48,400 nucleotides of DNA from Ignavibacteria bacterium (GCA_016783945.1 JADHVP010000010.1:1-48400), one strand, 5' to 3'. Positions 34,943-44,320 are shown, numbered from the stretch's first letter. Made by a program: numbers and translations. The notes: generated from the letters alone by a model not told the origin.

Positions 34943-35959
34943 ATGAAAGCATTAAGAATTCTATTTCTATTATTACTTTTATTATACTGTTGGGATCAAG
35001 TCGAGTGTCAGGTCGATTCAGTTTCAAGGCTTGAGTTCGAAGACAGGATAAGGATAGCCGAGGTATTTAACATTTCTGAAAAATACGGGAATTCAATTTG
35101 GCAGGGACTCGATACAATACCGTTCGTGGTTTTACTCGTGACGAACGATAATGAATTCCTGATTAGACATCCAAACCCGACAGAAGATTTCAAATTGTTG
35201 GAGTATGACTCTCTATTGCAAAGCAATATATATGTTCGAGATCGGCAATTTAGCAATAATATTCTTGCTACTTTCCCCGCAGTTAATGGAGTTAATACAG
35301 TTGTTGTTGGCCAATCAGAAAACACAAACAGGTCGAGTACAGCGTGGATTATTACACTAATCCATGAACATTTCCATCAATTACAAATGTCCAAGCCAGA
35401 TTATTTTCCAGGTGTGGAAGAGTTAGACCTTGCCGGGGATGACAAATCCGGTATGTGGATGTTGAATTATCCGTTTCCATATGATGATGAGGAAATAAGT
35501 AATCCATACCAGATTTTAACTGAAATGGCAAGAAATACATTAATGGCTAATAAAGAGGAAGACTTTAACGAAAACCTGCTAGCGTTTCTTGAAGAAAAAG
35601 AAAAATTCAAAAACATGTTGGATGATAAAGACTACAGGTATTTCTCTTTTCAACTTTGGCAGGAAGGAATTGCTAGATATACGGAATTACTAACGGCAAA
35701 ATTGTTGTCTAAAAGTTATGAACCTTGCAATGATTTTAAGATGCTTCCTGATTATATAGATTTTGATTCCTATTATAAGCAATGTTATGATAAAAATTTA
35801 AGAAGGTTAGAAACACAGGCTCTTAATTTTGACAAAAGAACTTGCTTCTATACACTGGGGGCAGCAGAGGGATTAATTCTTGACAGGGTAAATCCGGAAT
35901 GGAGAGATAGATACTTTGATGAGATGTTTTTTATAGAAAAGTATTATTCTTTACCATAA
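34943..35959 (+). CDS. Exported HExxH putative metallopeptidase, family unassigned
   Basis: The 338-residue protein starts with a signal peptide (about 1-22, ending VECQ). It contains LIHEHFHQLQ, with HExxH at His141-His145, and a distal WQEGIARYTE (Glu241), the arrangement of gluzincin zinc peptidases in which the third ligand is a Glu followed by G-x-A. The spacing of about 95 residues is longer than in M1 and similar to M48- or DUF-type HExxH proteins. I do not recognise a named family. It begins 17 nt after the SRPBCC-like gene. Confidence 0.7.
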   Translation: MKALRILFLLLLLLYCWDQVECQVDSVSRLEFEDRIRIAEVFNISEKYGNSIWQGLDTIPFVVLLVTNDNEFLIRHPNPTEDFKLLEYDSLLQSNIYVRDRQFSNNILATFPAVNGVNTVVVGQSENTNRSSTAWIITLIHEHFHQLQMSKPDYFPGVEELDLAGDDKSGMWMLNYPFPYDDEEISNPYQILTEMARNTLMANKEEDFNENLLAFLEEKEKFKNMLDDKDYRYFSFQLWQEGIARYTELLTAKLLSKSYEPCNDFKMLPDYIDFDSYYKQCYDKNLRRLETQALNFDKRTCFYTLGAAEGLILDRVNPEWRDRYFDEMFFIEKYYSLP

Positions 35960-36257
35960 CTAAGGATAAGAAATTTTTTAATCCCTTATACTACTATTCA
36001 AAATCTTTGAATTTATTTCTTAAAATAGATATAAGACTCAGAAAATTTCTCGCTGGAATAATTATAATTTAAAAACCTTCCTCTTAACTTGCGACCTAAA
36101 CACTTTCTACTTCGTCATATTAAAGAGGTACTGCTTTTTCATCAAAATAAAAATATTTATAAAAGTATAAATAGTAAAACTCATAGATAAAAATCTCGTA
36201 AGTATATCTACAAATCATTCTTTATCTAAAAAATTGTATAATTAAAATTTCAATACT

Positions 36258-37634
36258 ATGAAAACTCAAATAAAACCTTATCCGATTTGGAAACCCGCGT
36301 TTTTTTATCTAACATTGATAATATTCCTCGCTTCAATCTTTTTCCCAACAGATTTATTAAGCCAGCCTAAGAATTTTGGCGATGAGTTCAATCTTAATGA
36401 AGAACAAAAAGAAGAAGTAATAGAAAAAATTTCGGGATTTTTGATCGACAACTATATCTTTCCGGAAACCGCTGAGAAGATGAAGAAATTTATTAACGAT
36501 CAACTTGATAATGGTAAGTACGACGAAATAAAGAATGCGTTTGAATTCAGTGAAGTATTGACAAAGGACCTTCGGGATGTGTGTAAAGATAAACACTTAG
36601 GAGTAGTATTCGATCCTGATTTAAAAGAAAGCCTTGAAAAGAAAAAAGGAGACAAGGAAAAGTTAACAGAGGAAGAAATTGAAGCCATGAAATATGAAAA
36701 TTATGGATTCAAAAAAGTAGAGAGGATGAACGGGAACATAGGTTATGTAGATTTCCGGGCATTTTATCCAGTTGAGCATGGAGAAAAGACCGCAGTATCG
36801 GCGATGAACTTTTTAGCAAATTGCGATGCTATTATAATCGATTTGCGGAGTAACGGGGGTGGTGAACCAAAGATGGTTCAGTTCATTTGCAGTTATTTCT
36901 TTGACTCTAAGCCCGTGCATTTAAATTCTCTTTATTATAGAGCAAAAGATACTACTGAGGAATACTGGACGTTAAAAGAAATTCCTGGCAAACGGATGCC
37001 AGATGTTGATCTTTATGTATTAACGAGCAACAGAACTTTCTCTGGTGCGGAAGAGTTTGCTTACAATATTAAGAGTTTAAAAAGAGGAACGATAGTCGGA
37101 GAAGTTACGGGCGGAGGTGCACATCCAACAGATATGTTCCCGATCAATGATTTTTTATGCATATATATTCCAAATGGTAAGGCTATAAATCCAATTACAA
37201 AAACAAACTGGGAAGGTGTTGGTGTTATACCTGATATTGAAGTCTCACAGGATATAGCTTTACAAACTGCGCAGATAGAAGCTATGAAAAAATTGATGAG
37301 CAAAACTACGAATCCCGAGAAGACAGCATCACTTCAGTTTGCTCTCGATAGATTAGAAGCAGAAATAAATCCTTATACTTTAGAAAAGTCTGCTATGGAG
37401 GAGTATGTTAGTGTGTATGGACCCCGCAATGTAACTTTAAAAGGTAATCAATTACTTTACAAGAGAGAAGGACGACCTGAATATAAAATGATACCAATGT
37501 CAAAAGATAAATTTATGTTTAAAGAGCTTGATTATTTCATAATGAATTTTGAAAGAGATGATGCGGGTAACATCATAGCGATTGAAGGAATTTATGCCAA
37601 TGGTTTTAAGGATAGAACAGAGAAAACTGAATAG
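36258..37634 (+). CDS. S41 family peptidase, exported (IRBP-like)
   Basis: The 458-residue protein has an N-terminal signal/anchor (about 11-36) and an N-terminal helical IRBP-like domain (about 45-125), then the S41 core: IGYVDFRAFY, AIIIDLRSNGGG with the oxyanion-type glycines, SNRTFSGAEEFAYNIKSLKRG with catalytic Ser262 and Lys275 region, and VGEVTGGGAHP. No PDZ domain is present. The C-terminal 130 residues carry an extra region with KMIPMSKDKFMF. It probably cleaves peptides in the periplasm. Confidence 0.9.
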   Translation: MKTQIKPYPIWKPAFFYLTLIIFLASIFFPTDLLSQPKNFGDEFNLNEEQKEEVIEKISGFLIDNYIFPETAEKMKKFINDQLDNGKYDEIKNAFEFSEVLTKDLRDVCKDKHLGVVFDPDLKESLEKKKGDKEKLTEEEIEAMKYENYGFKKVERMNGNIGYVDFRAFYPVEHGEKTAVSAMNFLANCDAIIIDLRSNGGGEPKMVQFICSYFFDSKPVHLNSLYYRAKDTTEEYWTLKEIPGKRMPDVDLYVLTSNRTFSGAEEFAYNIKSLKRGTIVGEVTGGGAHPTDMFPINDFLCIYIPNGKAINPITKTNWEGVGVIPDIEVSQDIALQTAQIEAMKKLMSKTTNPEKTASLQFALDRLEAEINPYTLEKSAMEEYVSVYGPRNVTLKGNQLLYKREGRPEYKMIPMSKDKFMFKELDYFIMNFERDDAGNIIAIEGIYANGFKDRTEKTE

Positions 37635-37695
37635 AGTAACTTATGTAAATAATTACTAAGTTATATTTTACATTGAACTCGCCTGTTATCAGGGA

Positions 37696-37746
37696 CAGGT
37701 TTATTTGTTTTAATTTGAATTTGTGTCAGAAAGAAAGTAATTTTAT
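37696..37746 (+). repeat. Shared upstream repeat S, copy 1
   Basis: CAGGTTTATTTGTTTTAATT, followed by a TTGTGTCAGAAAGAAAGTAATTT-type stretch, lies directly before the gene at 37765. A near-identical tract precedes rmuC at 47554-47605. The left edge overlaps a short hairpin (CCTGT...ACAGG, 37683-37699) followed by T-rich sequence, so it may combine terminator and promoter. Confidence 0.55.
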
Positions 37747-37764
37747 TGAAATAAAGAATATATA

Positions 37765-38328
37765 ATGAAGACACAAATCAACACGAATAAAATTTTCTTA
37801 TACATAATACTAATTGTTGTTTTTCTTTGCTGCTTATCTCCCCAAAGCTCAGAAGCACAAATTACTGTAACATTAAAAGCTGACACAGATATTGTCAAAC
37901 TTGGAGATGATATACAACTTACTTATACGATTAAAAATACAGGTGATCGTCCAATTTATTATTTCGATAGGAGTTTTATTACTGCAAAACTTGAGGATGG
38001 CAAGACAATAGAAGTCTTTCCAGTAGAATTGTTTGTTAGGGCTGATTGGCGCGAATCAAAGAGTGAGTATGTTTTACTTGAAGCAGGGGATTCAATAAGC
38101 CATACATATTCTTATAGGGCATGGTGGAGTTACGATCCTGAAACAGATGAGATAGCAAGAGTATCACCGGGAAAGATTTATCTCAAATATGAAGTTACAA
38201 GAACTAAAGAAGAGAATTTCTATTATGACTTTGAACATGAACATATCCATGCAACTACGAAGATACATATTGGTGCATGGACGGGGACAGTGGAATCGAA
38301 TGAGGCGGTAGTAGAGTTAATTGAGTAA
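37765..38328 (+). CDS. Hypothetical exported protein with Ig-like domain
   Basis: The 187-residue protein has a signal peptide (about 1-33, ending SSEA) and a strand-rich mature part: KADTDIVKLGDDIQLTYTI, KNTGDRPIYYFDRSF, YVLLEAGDSISHTYSY, KIYLKYEVTRTK. This is the pattern of an immunoglobulin-like domain related to DUF4399/BsuPI-type modules. I do not assign a function. The promoter-side repeat S is shared with rmuC. Confidence 0.75.
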   Translation: MKTQINTNKIFLYIILIVVFLCCLSPQSSEAQITVTLKADTDIVKLGDDIQLTYTIKNTGDRPIYYFDRSFITAKLEDGKTIEVFPVELFVRADWRESKSEYVLLEAGDSISHTYSYRAWWSYDPETDEIARVSPGKIYLKYEVTRTKEENFYYDFEHEHIHATTKIHIGAWTGTVESNEAVVELIE

Positions 38329-38974
38329 CAAATTAAAATCTTCATTATTTACTGTCAATGAACTAAAATTAATATTTAAATTCATATTTAACTTAAGAAA
38401 GTGCTAACGTTTGGAATAACCTGCACAAAACTACTAACAGAACTTTTACTGACACGATTTGCTATGATTTGCAATAGCACAAATCGAGGCCACAGCCTTT
38501 TGTGTCAGGTTGATTCCATGGTTATTTGCGTTTCTCCCTCACCAAATTTTAATTTCACTCAAATACACAAAACATATTTTTTTTGAAGCTAAAATTCATG
38601 AAACAATCATTGTCCTTTTTTTGCATGTTCCATAATCAAGATTCATAGCAGGAAGCTACACAATAGACAGTTACGAAATTAGAGAACCTAGTTAGCTTTA
38701 CTTAATTTTTGCAATCATATTTTTGATGGTAAAAAGTGCAATCTAAGGACCAAGAAACACCAGTTTTTTTGGATTAAAACCCCGATAATTCGATGACATA
38801 GCTTGATACAACCTTTAATGGGCGACCCAAAATCAGTGAAACCCTAACATTAAAAAACTATTTTAAATAAAAAGAGATAGTTAATTTCTAGCTGACCTGA
38901 CAGAATCGGCCTGCAAATTGACCTTGTAGTTTGTTAGTTTAAATTGTAAGCCTTTGATGCATGCTTCCCGGTTA
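38329..38974. other. Long non-coding gap with an attC-like hairpin
   Basis: No gene is supported over 646 bp; a short rightward frame at 38401-38586 lies within the hairpin and is not credible. The gap contains the imperfect hairpin at 38404-38527 described separately. The remainder (38590-38970) is AT-rich, with scattered short inverted repeats only. Confidence 0.45.
38404..38527 (-). other. attC-like imperfect hairpin 1
   Basis: Arms GGAATAACCTGCACAAAA (38413-38430) and TTTTGTGTCAGGTTGATTCC (38498-38517) pair almost fully, with two extrahelical bases. Outside them CTAAC (38404-38408) faces GTTAT (38521-38525) after short unpaired spacers. Inside, GATTTGCTAT (38456-38465) pairs with ATAGCACAAATC (38474-38485). 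Box-spacer-box arms with bulged bases and a variable centre are the architecture of integron attC sites, but no integrase is present and the consensus fit is loose. Confidence 0.35.
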
Positions 38975-40132
38975 CTAAAAACTCAAAACTTTGAGATTTT
39001 CCACCAATTCATTTTCTTTGTATATCGGCTCTGGATATTTGCTTATTATTAAATCACCCAAATCACCCTCATCCTGGTCTAAAATTGCATAGCCTGTTAT
39101 CGAAAATGCGTCTAAAACATAAGGCAGACCGTCACTTCCTATAAATGAATTTCCGTTCGTAATTTGAAAATGCAAATGGGGGGCTCCTGACATCCCAGAA
39201 TTGCCTATAAGTCCAAGGACATCACCTTTTTTAACCCTTTGCCCAATCGATACCTGAATGCTTTCTGGAATCATATGACAATATGCAACGAAATGGTTGC
39301 GGCCAATATCCTGTATCACATAATTTCCTGCCATATCGATAACTGCCAAATCTTCGGGAACGCTGCCGACAGGAACATTATCCGCAACGCCTTTATGTAG
39401 AGCAGTTATAATGCCATCAGCCACTGCTATTATTTCCTTGCCATAACAAATCCAACTTTTATTTTCGCTCTCATCGCCAACGAAAAAATTATTATCTAAA
39501 TCTATTTGCATATAATCAATGGCAAATCGTTCAGGGTGCAACGGTTCGTTTCTATACGTCACCTCATTTTTAAAATGATGCGTAAACAGTTCAGTTGTTT
39601 CCAAAGAGAGCCATCCCTGGCCTCGCATTGGTGGAGAAATAATAATCGGTGCGACATTGTTTATCTGAGTAACCGCCCCTTTCATAACTGTTTGCACATT
39701 ATTGCTTTGCTCATTCACAAATATGAATTTATGAGATATTTCCCCTGGAACGTCAGATGGCTCCAATTTTAGCCAAATATACAGAACAGGATAGCACTGT
39801 TTTTTTGTGCCGTCCCACATTTCTTCTTTTGTAGGTATGGGTGATGATGGCAATACGAGGCGTGAATTCAGAGGGGACTTGGAGTAGCTTTCAATAACTT
39901 TTCCTTTTGCGTTATCAATAATATCCACTTGTACCAATCTCAAACCTTGCTCCATATATAGTGAAAAATCGATTTCATATGCGATATTTATTTTTCCATC
40001 GCTTGATACTGGTATCGGAGAAGAATAAACTTTCATTGTAACAGAATCACTGTTGCCTCTTACCGAGCATGAAACAAAAAACAACAAAAATGATACCATT
40101 GTAAGGACGAGTTTAATTTTTCTTTTCATCAT
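38975..40132 (-). CDS. M23-like (LytM-fold) lipoprotein
   Basis: The 385-residue protein has a lipoprotein signal (FVSC, Cys22). An N-terminal beta domain (about 30-180) is followed by a LytM/M23 domain (about 200-340). The C-terminal zinc motif is intact (HLHFQI) and the preceding YCHM matches the usual YxHL. But the first motif, normally HxGxD, reads RFAID, with Arg in place of the first His ligand. This subgroup may bind peptidoglycan without full hydrolase activity, or act as an activator. It is probably periplasmic. An inverted repeat AATAAACTT...AAGTTTATT (40154-40175) is 22 bp before the start codon. Confidence 0.82.
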   Translation of the reverse strand: MMKRKIKLVLTMVSFLLFFVSCSVRGNSDSVTMKVYSSPIPVSSDGKINIAYEIDFSLYMEQGLRLVQVDIIDNAKGKVIESYSKSPLNSRLVLPSSPIPTKEEMWDGTKKQCYPVLYIWLKLEPSDVPGEISHKFIFVNEQSNNVQTVMKGAVTQINNVAPIIISPPMRGQGWLSLETTELFTHHFKNEVTYRNEPLHPERFAIDYMQIDLDNNFFVGDESENKSWICYGKEIIAVADGIITALHKGVADNVPVGSVPEDLAVIDMAGNYVIQDIGRNHFVAYCHMIPESIQVSIGQRVKKGDVLGLIGNSGMSGAPHLHFQITNGNSFIGSDGLPYVLDAFSITGYAILDQDEGDLGDLIISKYPEPIYKENELVENLKVLSF

Positions 40133-40690
40133 TTACTTTACTCCTGATATCCCAATAAACTTAAAAAAGTTTATTATTTTTGGTTAATAAGCTGAGCGAA
40201 GTGCAAGCTCCTTTTTAAATCTATGCAGGGCAGTACATAATACCCTGTCGGGCAAATTAGCGTTAACTAAGATTATTTTTTATGATTTAGTGTACAATAA
40301 AATTGGCCAAATTGCAAGTGACAATCTATAGTCAGGAGCATTTTGTAAAGTTCAATATATCTTGCCAAAATTTTGAACCCTTACACAGGCTATTGATGAC
40401 CAAACCTTTACAACTATGCCTTTTCATGTTTTGTATATCAGTGATAGCTTCGAGCCAAATAACTGTTAATTAACCTGCAACTTTAATACTATTTAGAAAA
40501 ATTTATTCGGTTTCCTAAATCATTATAAAATAAAAGTTTTTTTACTAATTATCAACCATCTTATTGAAATGTTGTTTTTTGAGTCAGGTCTTTCCCCGCC
40601 AAGTAGTGGTTCCTTCGGAATAGGGGCAGGCGCAAATGTTCATCACTAATATATAATACCTCTTGTTCTTAGATCAGAATGTTCCCCTTA
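40133..40690. other. Non-coding gap containing repeat R1
   Basis: No gene seen over 558 bp. It includes the AATAAACTT inverted repeat (40154-40175), a GCAGGG...CCCTGT hairpin (about 40227-40250), repeat R1 (40513-40572), and a CCCC/TTCC hairpin (about 40595-40625) beyond the stop codon of the gene at 40691. Confidence 0.4.
40513..40572 (+). repeat. Dispersed intergenic repeat, copy R1 (partial)
   Basis: Contains TTATAAAATAAAAGTTTTTT, then ACTAATTATCAACCATCTTA and TTGAAATGTT, which match the right part of R2-R4. It is followed by TACCTCTTGTTCTTAGATCA (about 40657-40676), related to TACTCCTTGTTCTTATATCA at 44464-44483 after R3. Confidence 0.6.
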
Positions 40691-41857
40691 TCACCAATTT
40701 TCGTCTTCTATCTTTTTTATTAAATCTTCATCGTTTGCTTTCTTTGCTAAGAAAATAGATTTATCTTTCCAGAATTTAGCTGACTCGAATTCTCCGGATG
40801 AATTATACGCTTTGGCGAGCTCCATAAAAGCAGGTATGTAGTTTAAATTATATCTATCCATCATTGATTGAGACACATGATGTTCATTGTACCAATTGTA
40901 TTCTAAGTGATCCAGCCTGAGGTTTTGTTCAAGATTCTTTTTGATTAAGGCTAAATTGTCAATTAGTTCTTCACTGTACGTGTAACCAAGACCTGTCGTA
41001 AATAATTTATCATTTACTTCTTTTTTATATTCATAATACACGGTAGGTGCAATATGAATAGGGGTCTCAGGATATATATTTTTAATTGAGGATACTAATT
41101 CTTTTAAAAATGTAGCAATATCTTCTTTTGATAAAATATCTACATCAATATTAAGCTCTCTTTCTTTAAGTTTTATTTTTAAATAATCTCGGAGTACAAA
41201 AACAGTGTGAACGTTTAGTACCGTTACGTCCTGACGCACACCTTTAGTTTCTTGTAGTACCCACGCCGGGTAATTATCGTTATCTCCGTTAGTAAACAGG
41301 ATAGAATTCTTTTCTGTTGAATTAAGCATATTAAAGTTGTAATCGTAAAGGCTTGAAATGATGTCTTTGCTTAAATAAAGTTTCTCACAATATTTTTTCT
41401 TCTGTTGCTTCATTCCATTTAATTCATAATATTGAATGAAATCCCAATATAAATCTGCGCAATCCGGTTTTAATTGATACGCTTTTTCTAAATGTTCAAT
41501 TTTACGCTCGCCATTGTAATATCTTAAATAGGGATACAAGTATGAATCTGGAATTGCTTTCCCAATATCATCTACTATTGAATTGAGGAGTTTCTTTCGC
41601 TCATTTTCATCCATTCCAAAACTTGCATATCTATTAGCAAAAAAATAATTGTACCAGGCATCTTCATTATTCGGATTTTTAGATATTTCTATTTTCCATA
41701 ATTTTTCCTGATTCTTATACCAATCTTTTGATTTAATTACATAACAGTATCTGTATACTTTTTTTGGGGAATTCTCTTGTGATTGCCCGTATAGATAATT
41801 TGAGAAGATGATAATTAACAGCGATATTACTAAAAATATAGTTTTACTTTTAGACAT
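40691..41857 (-). CDS. Exported TPR-like protein with a DUF2723-tail motif
   Basis: The 388-residue protein has a signal peptide (about 1-24, ending YLYGQ). Residues about 40-180 contain TPR-like helical repeats (NPNNEDAWYNYFFANRYASF, IEHLEKAYQLKPDCADLYWDF). The middle contains SILFTNGDNDNYPAWVLQETKGVRQDVTVLN, in pieces matching the motif found at the end of Bacteroidota DUF2723 glycosyltransferase-like membrane proteins (xLFTNGDNDTFPLWYLQ). A further TPR lies at the C-terminus (YIPAFMELAKAYNSSGEFESAKFW). The transferase part is missing, so this seems to be a stand-alone periplasmic module. R1 and R2 repeats flank it. Confidence 0.7.
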   Translation of the reverse strand: MSKSKTIFLVISLLIIIFSNYLYGQSQENSPKKVYRYCYVIKSKDWYKNQEKLWKIEISKNPNNEDAWYNYFFANRYASFGMDENERKKLLNSIVDDIGKAIPDSYLYPYLRYYNGERKIEHLEKAYQLKPDCADLYWDFIQYYELNGMKQQKKKYCEKLYLSKDIISSLYDYNFNMLNSTEKNSILFTNGDNDNYPAWVLQETKGVRQDVTVLNVHTVFVLRDYLKIKLKERELNIDVDILSKEDIATFLKELVSSIKNIYPETPIHIAPTVYYEYKKEVNDKLFTTGLGYTYSEELIDNLALIKKNLEQNLRLDHLEYNWYNEHHVSQSMMDRYNLNYIPAFMELAKAYNSSGEFESAKFWKDKSIFLAKKANDEDLIKKIEDENW

Positions 41858-41882
41858 AGTATTATCTCCATTTTTTATAAGT

Positions 41883-42004
41883 ATAATTAATTGTTGTTAA
41901 GTAAAATTTTATACTGCTTAATAAGTTATAATAAGATAAAAGTGTTTTTACCGTTTATCAACAATTTTATTGAAATGTTATCTACAATAAATGATGTTTT
42001 CAAT
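41883..42004 (+). repeat. Dispersed intergenic repeat, copy R2
   Basis: Begins with AATTAATTGTTGTTAAGTAA, continues TTTTATACTGCTTAATAAG and ends TTATCAACAATTTTATTGAA, then ATGTTATCTACAATAAATGA. It lies between the start of the TPR gene and the end of the DEAD-box helicase gene. Confidence 0.75.
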
Positions 42005-42071
42005 ACTTGTGTTTAGACTGCATTGTAATGTTGAGAATAGTAAAGTTTTACATGATGCATCTTGATTTGAA

Positions 42072-43793
42072 TTATTTTCTTCTTCTCTTTCGTTTAGCTT
42101 TTGGTTTTACTGATCCTTTCTTGAAACTTTTTCTCTCTTTATTTCTTCCGAAATCAGATTTTGTCTCTTTCTTTTTACTATCTGCAACTTCAAGACTGAT
42201 TTTACGTTTTTTAAACGATCTTCCTTTAAATCCTTTTAATATCTCTTTTGTATATGATTTATCGGCTTCAAAAAAAGAAAAGTTTTTCAGAATGTCTATC
42301 GCACCAATGTCGATACCTCGAATATTTGTGTAGTCGTTAATCATCCCGATTACATCAACCGGTTTGAGATCGTCCGTTTTTCCCAAACTAATAAAAAAGC
42401 GGGTGAATCTTTCGGCAGCACGTTTACCAACTGCTCCTTTTTGTTCGCTGTGTTTTCCCAGGCTTTTCGGCACGTTTAAGTCGGGAGTGTTTTTGTAATA
42501 GTCAAGGAACCTGTTAAATTCGACGGATACAAATTTTTTAATCAACTCTTCACGGTCAAGCCATTCAAGCTTATGCATAATAACCGGAAGGAAAGTGTCA
42601 ATTTTTTCATTATCTACTTCAACTTTCTCCATTTTGTCAACTAAATGGAAAAGCTGCTTTTCACAAATATCTTTACCCGGTGGGACGGGTTTGTTATCAA
42701 ACTTTTTATTGATCTTTTTTTCAATCATTTTGAGCTTATGCTTTTCCTTCAGATTGGCAATTACAATTGAAGTGCCGCTTCGTCCTGCTCTTCCGGTCCT
42801 TCCGCTTCTATGAGTATAAAGGTCCAACTCATCCGGTAAATTATAATTGATAATGTGAGTTAGATTTTCAACATCAAGTCCGCGTGCTGCAACATCGGTG
42901 GCAACAAGCAGTCTTAAATGTTTTATTCGAAACTTCGCCATCACTTTACTCCTTTGAGGCTGGGATAAATCACCGTGAAGCGAATCCGCATTGTATCCGT
43001 CCTGAATTAACCAATCAGCAACTTCCTGAGTTTCTTTCCTAGTTCGGCAAAAGATTATTCCGTAAACCTCGGGATAATAATCTACAATTCTTTTTAGTGC
43101 TAAATACCTGTCGCGTGCATGAACCATATAACTTACATGGTTAACATTATCGGCACCAACGTTTTTTTTACCGATAGTAATTTCAACGGGGTTTTTCATA
43201 AACCGGTTAGCCATTTTACGAACTTCATTCGGCATTGTAGCGGCGAAAAGTAAAGTGTTTTTATCTTCCGGTGTTTCTTTAAGGATTGCTTCAAGTTCAT
43301 CCCTGAAACCCATGTTAAGCATTTCATCAGCTTCATCAAGTACAACTGATTTTACTTTCGAAATCTTTACTACTTTTCTGTTAATCAGGTCAAGCAGTCT
43401 ACCCGGTGTGGCTGAAATAATATGTACACCTTTTTTAATAATGCAAATCTGCCTTTCGATGTTTGCACCGCCGAACACCGCAGTTATCTTAACAACGCTG
43501 TCGTACTTCGCGAATTCGGTTAAATCATCCGAAATTTGCAAACAAAGCTCACGTGTAGGGCAAAGTATCAGATGCTGAACATGCTTAACCGATGGATTTG
43601 TTTTTTGAATTAAAGGCAGACCGAAGGCGGCTGTTTTACCGGTACCGGTTTGTGCTAATCCAATTATATCGTCACAATCTTTTTGGAGTAAATGAGGAAT
43701 TACCTTTTCCTGAACAGGCATAGGATCTTTAAATCCCATATCTTCAATTGCGCGGATATATTTATTTTCAATTCCTATCTCTTCAAAAGTCAT
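42072..43793 (-). CDS. DEAD-box RNA helicase (CsdA/DeaD-like) with C-terminal RNA-binding domain
   Basis: The 573-residue protein has the two RecA domains with Q motif (MPVQEKVIP), Walker A AQTGTGKT (47-54), PTRELC, DEAD (153-156), AAT in place of the usual SAT, and motif VI HRSGRTGRAGR. The C-terminal region contains a DbpA/CsdA-type RNA-binding domain (about 445-520) and a very basic tail (FKKRKISLEV... KPKAKRKRRRK). It unwinds structured RNA, for example in ribosome assembly or at low temperature. It has a 305-bp upstream gap. Confidence 0.95.
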   Translation of the reverse strand: MTFEEIGIENKYIRAIEDMGFKDPMPVQEKVIPHLLQKDCDDIIGLAQTGTGKTAAFGLPLIQKTNPSVKHVQHLILCPTRELCLQISDDLTEFAKYDSVVKITAVFGGANIERQICIIKKGVHIISATPGRLLDLINRKVVKISKVKSVVLDEADEMLNMGFRDELEAILKETPEDKNTLLFAATMPNEVRKMANRFMKNPVEITIGKKNVGADNVNHVSYMVHARDRYLALKRIVDYYPEVYGIIFCRTRKETQEVADWLIQDGYNADSLHGDLSQPQRSKVMAKFRIKHLRLLVATDVAARGLDVENLTHIINYNLPDELDLYTHRSGRTGRAGRSGTSIVIANLKEKHKLKMIEKKINKKFDNKPVPPGKDICEKQLFHLVDKMEKVEVDNEKIDTFLPVIMHKLEWLDREELIKKFVSVEFNRFLDYYKNTPDLNVPKSLGKHSEQKGAVGKRAAERFTRFFISLGKTDDLKPVDVIGMINDYTNIRGIDIGAIDILKNFSFFEADKSYTKEILKGFKGRSFKKRKISLEVADSKKKETKSDFGRNKERKSFKKGSVKPKAKRKRRRK

Positions 43794-44098
43794 AATATCA
43801 ATTCCTGATTAATAATAGTTTTTTAAATAATAATAACGTGTGCAAGTTACGCAAATATAAGTTAATATTCCAATTTATTTATAATCGGTGATTAGTAAAA
43901 AGAAATAAGGGTAATTAAAACACACTTGTAAGTAAAATGGAAGATATGATTAAACGGTTCACTGCAAAAACTATATTCTTTTGCAATCGTAATTTGTAAA
44001 TGATATGCTTTGCTTAGAAAACCTCAGATAAATATTTTGCTTTATAACGAAAAATCTCACCTGCAGCTAAGGAGTGCTGTACTTTGTTATGCCATTTT
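43794..44098. other. Leader region of the helicase gene
   Basis: No gene is seen. On the minus strand a TATATTTG box (43852-43859) fits the Bacteroidota minus-7 pattern TAnnTTTG and would give a leader of about 50 nt before the helicase ATG; no minus-33 box is clear. Near 44070 a CAGC...GCTG hairpin lies just downstream of the DUF4177 stop codon. Confidence 0.35.
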
Positions 44099-44290
44099 TT
44101 ATTGAGCTCGTTTAAATATCACAACTACATCACGAGTTTCACCATACCCCTGATTAGTATCAAAGGCTGATACTAATTCCCATCCCTGTGAACCAAGTTC
44201 ATTCAATAATTTATCTAATTTGGTTTCATCAAATTTGCCGCCTGTGAAACCTTTGGTTGCAAGTTTGATAGTTTTGTATTCCCATTTCAT
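44099..44290 (-). CDS. DUF4177 domain protein
   Basis: The 63-residue protein matches the compact DUF4177 pattern: MKWEYKTIKLATKG at the start, LDKLLNELGSQGWELVSAF in the middle helix-strand, and VVVIFKRA at the end. It is soluble and of unknown function. It precedes the helicase gene on the same strand. Repeat R3 begins 31 bp before its start codon and could include its promoter. Confidence 0.88.
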   Translation of the reverse strand: MKWEYKTIKLATKGFTGGKFDETKLDKLLNELGSQGWELVSAFDTNQGYGETRDVVVIFKRAQ

Positions 44291-44320
44291 TATGTTGAAC
44301 TCCTCATGTTAAATACATAA

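Noticed and set aside
38401-38586. Rightward 61-codon frame in the 38.3-39.0 kb gap
   Set aside because: It lies inside the imperfect hairpin and has no ribosome site or family signal.
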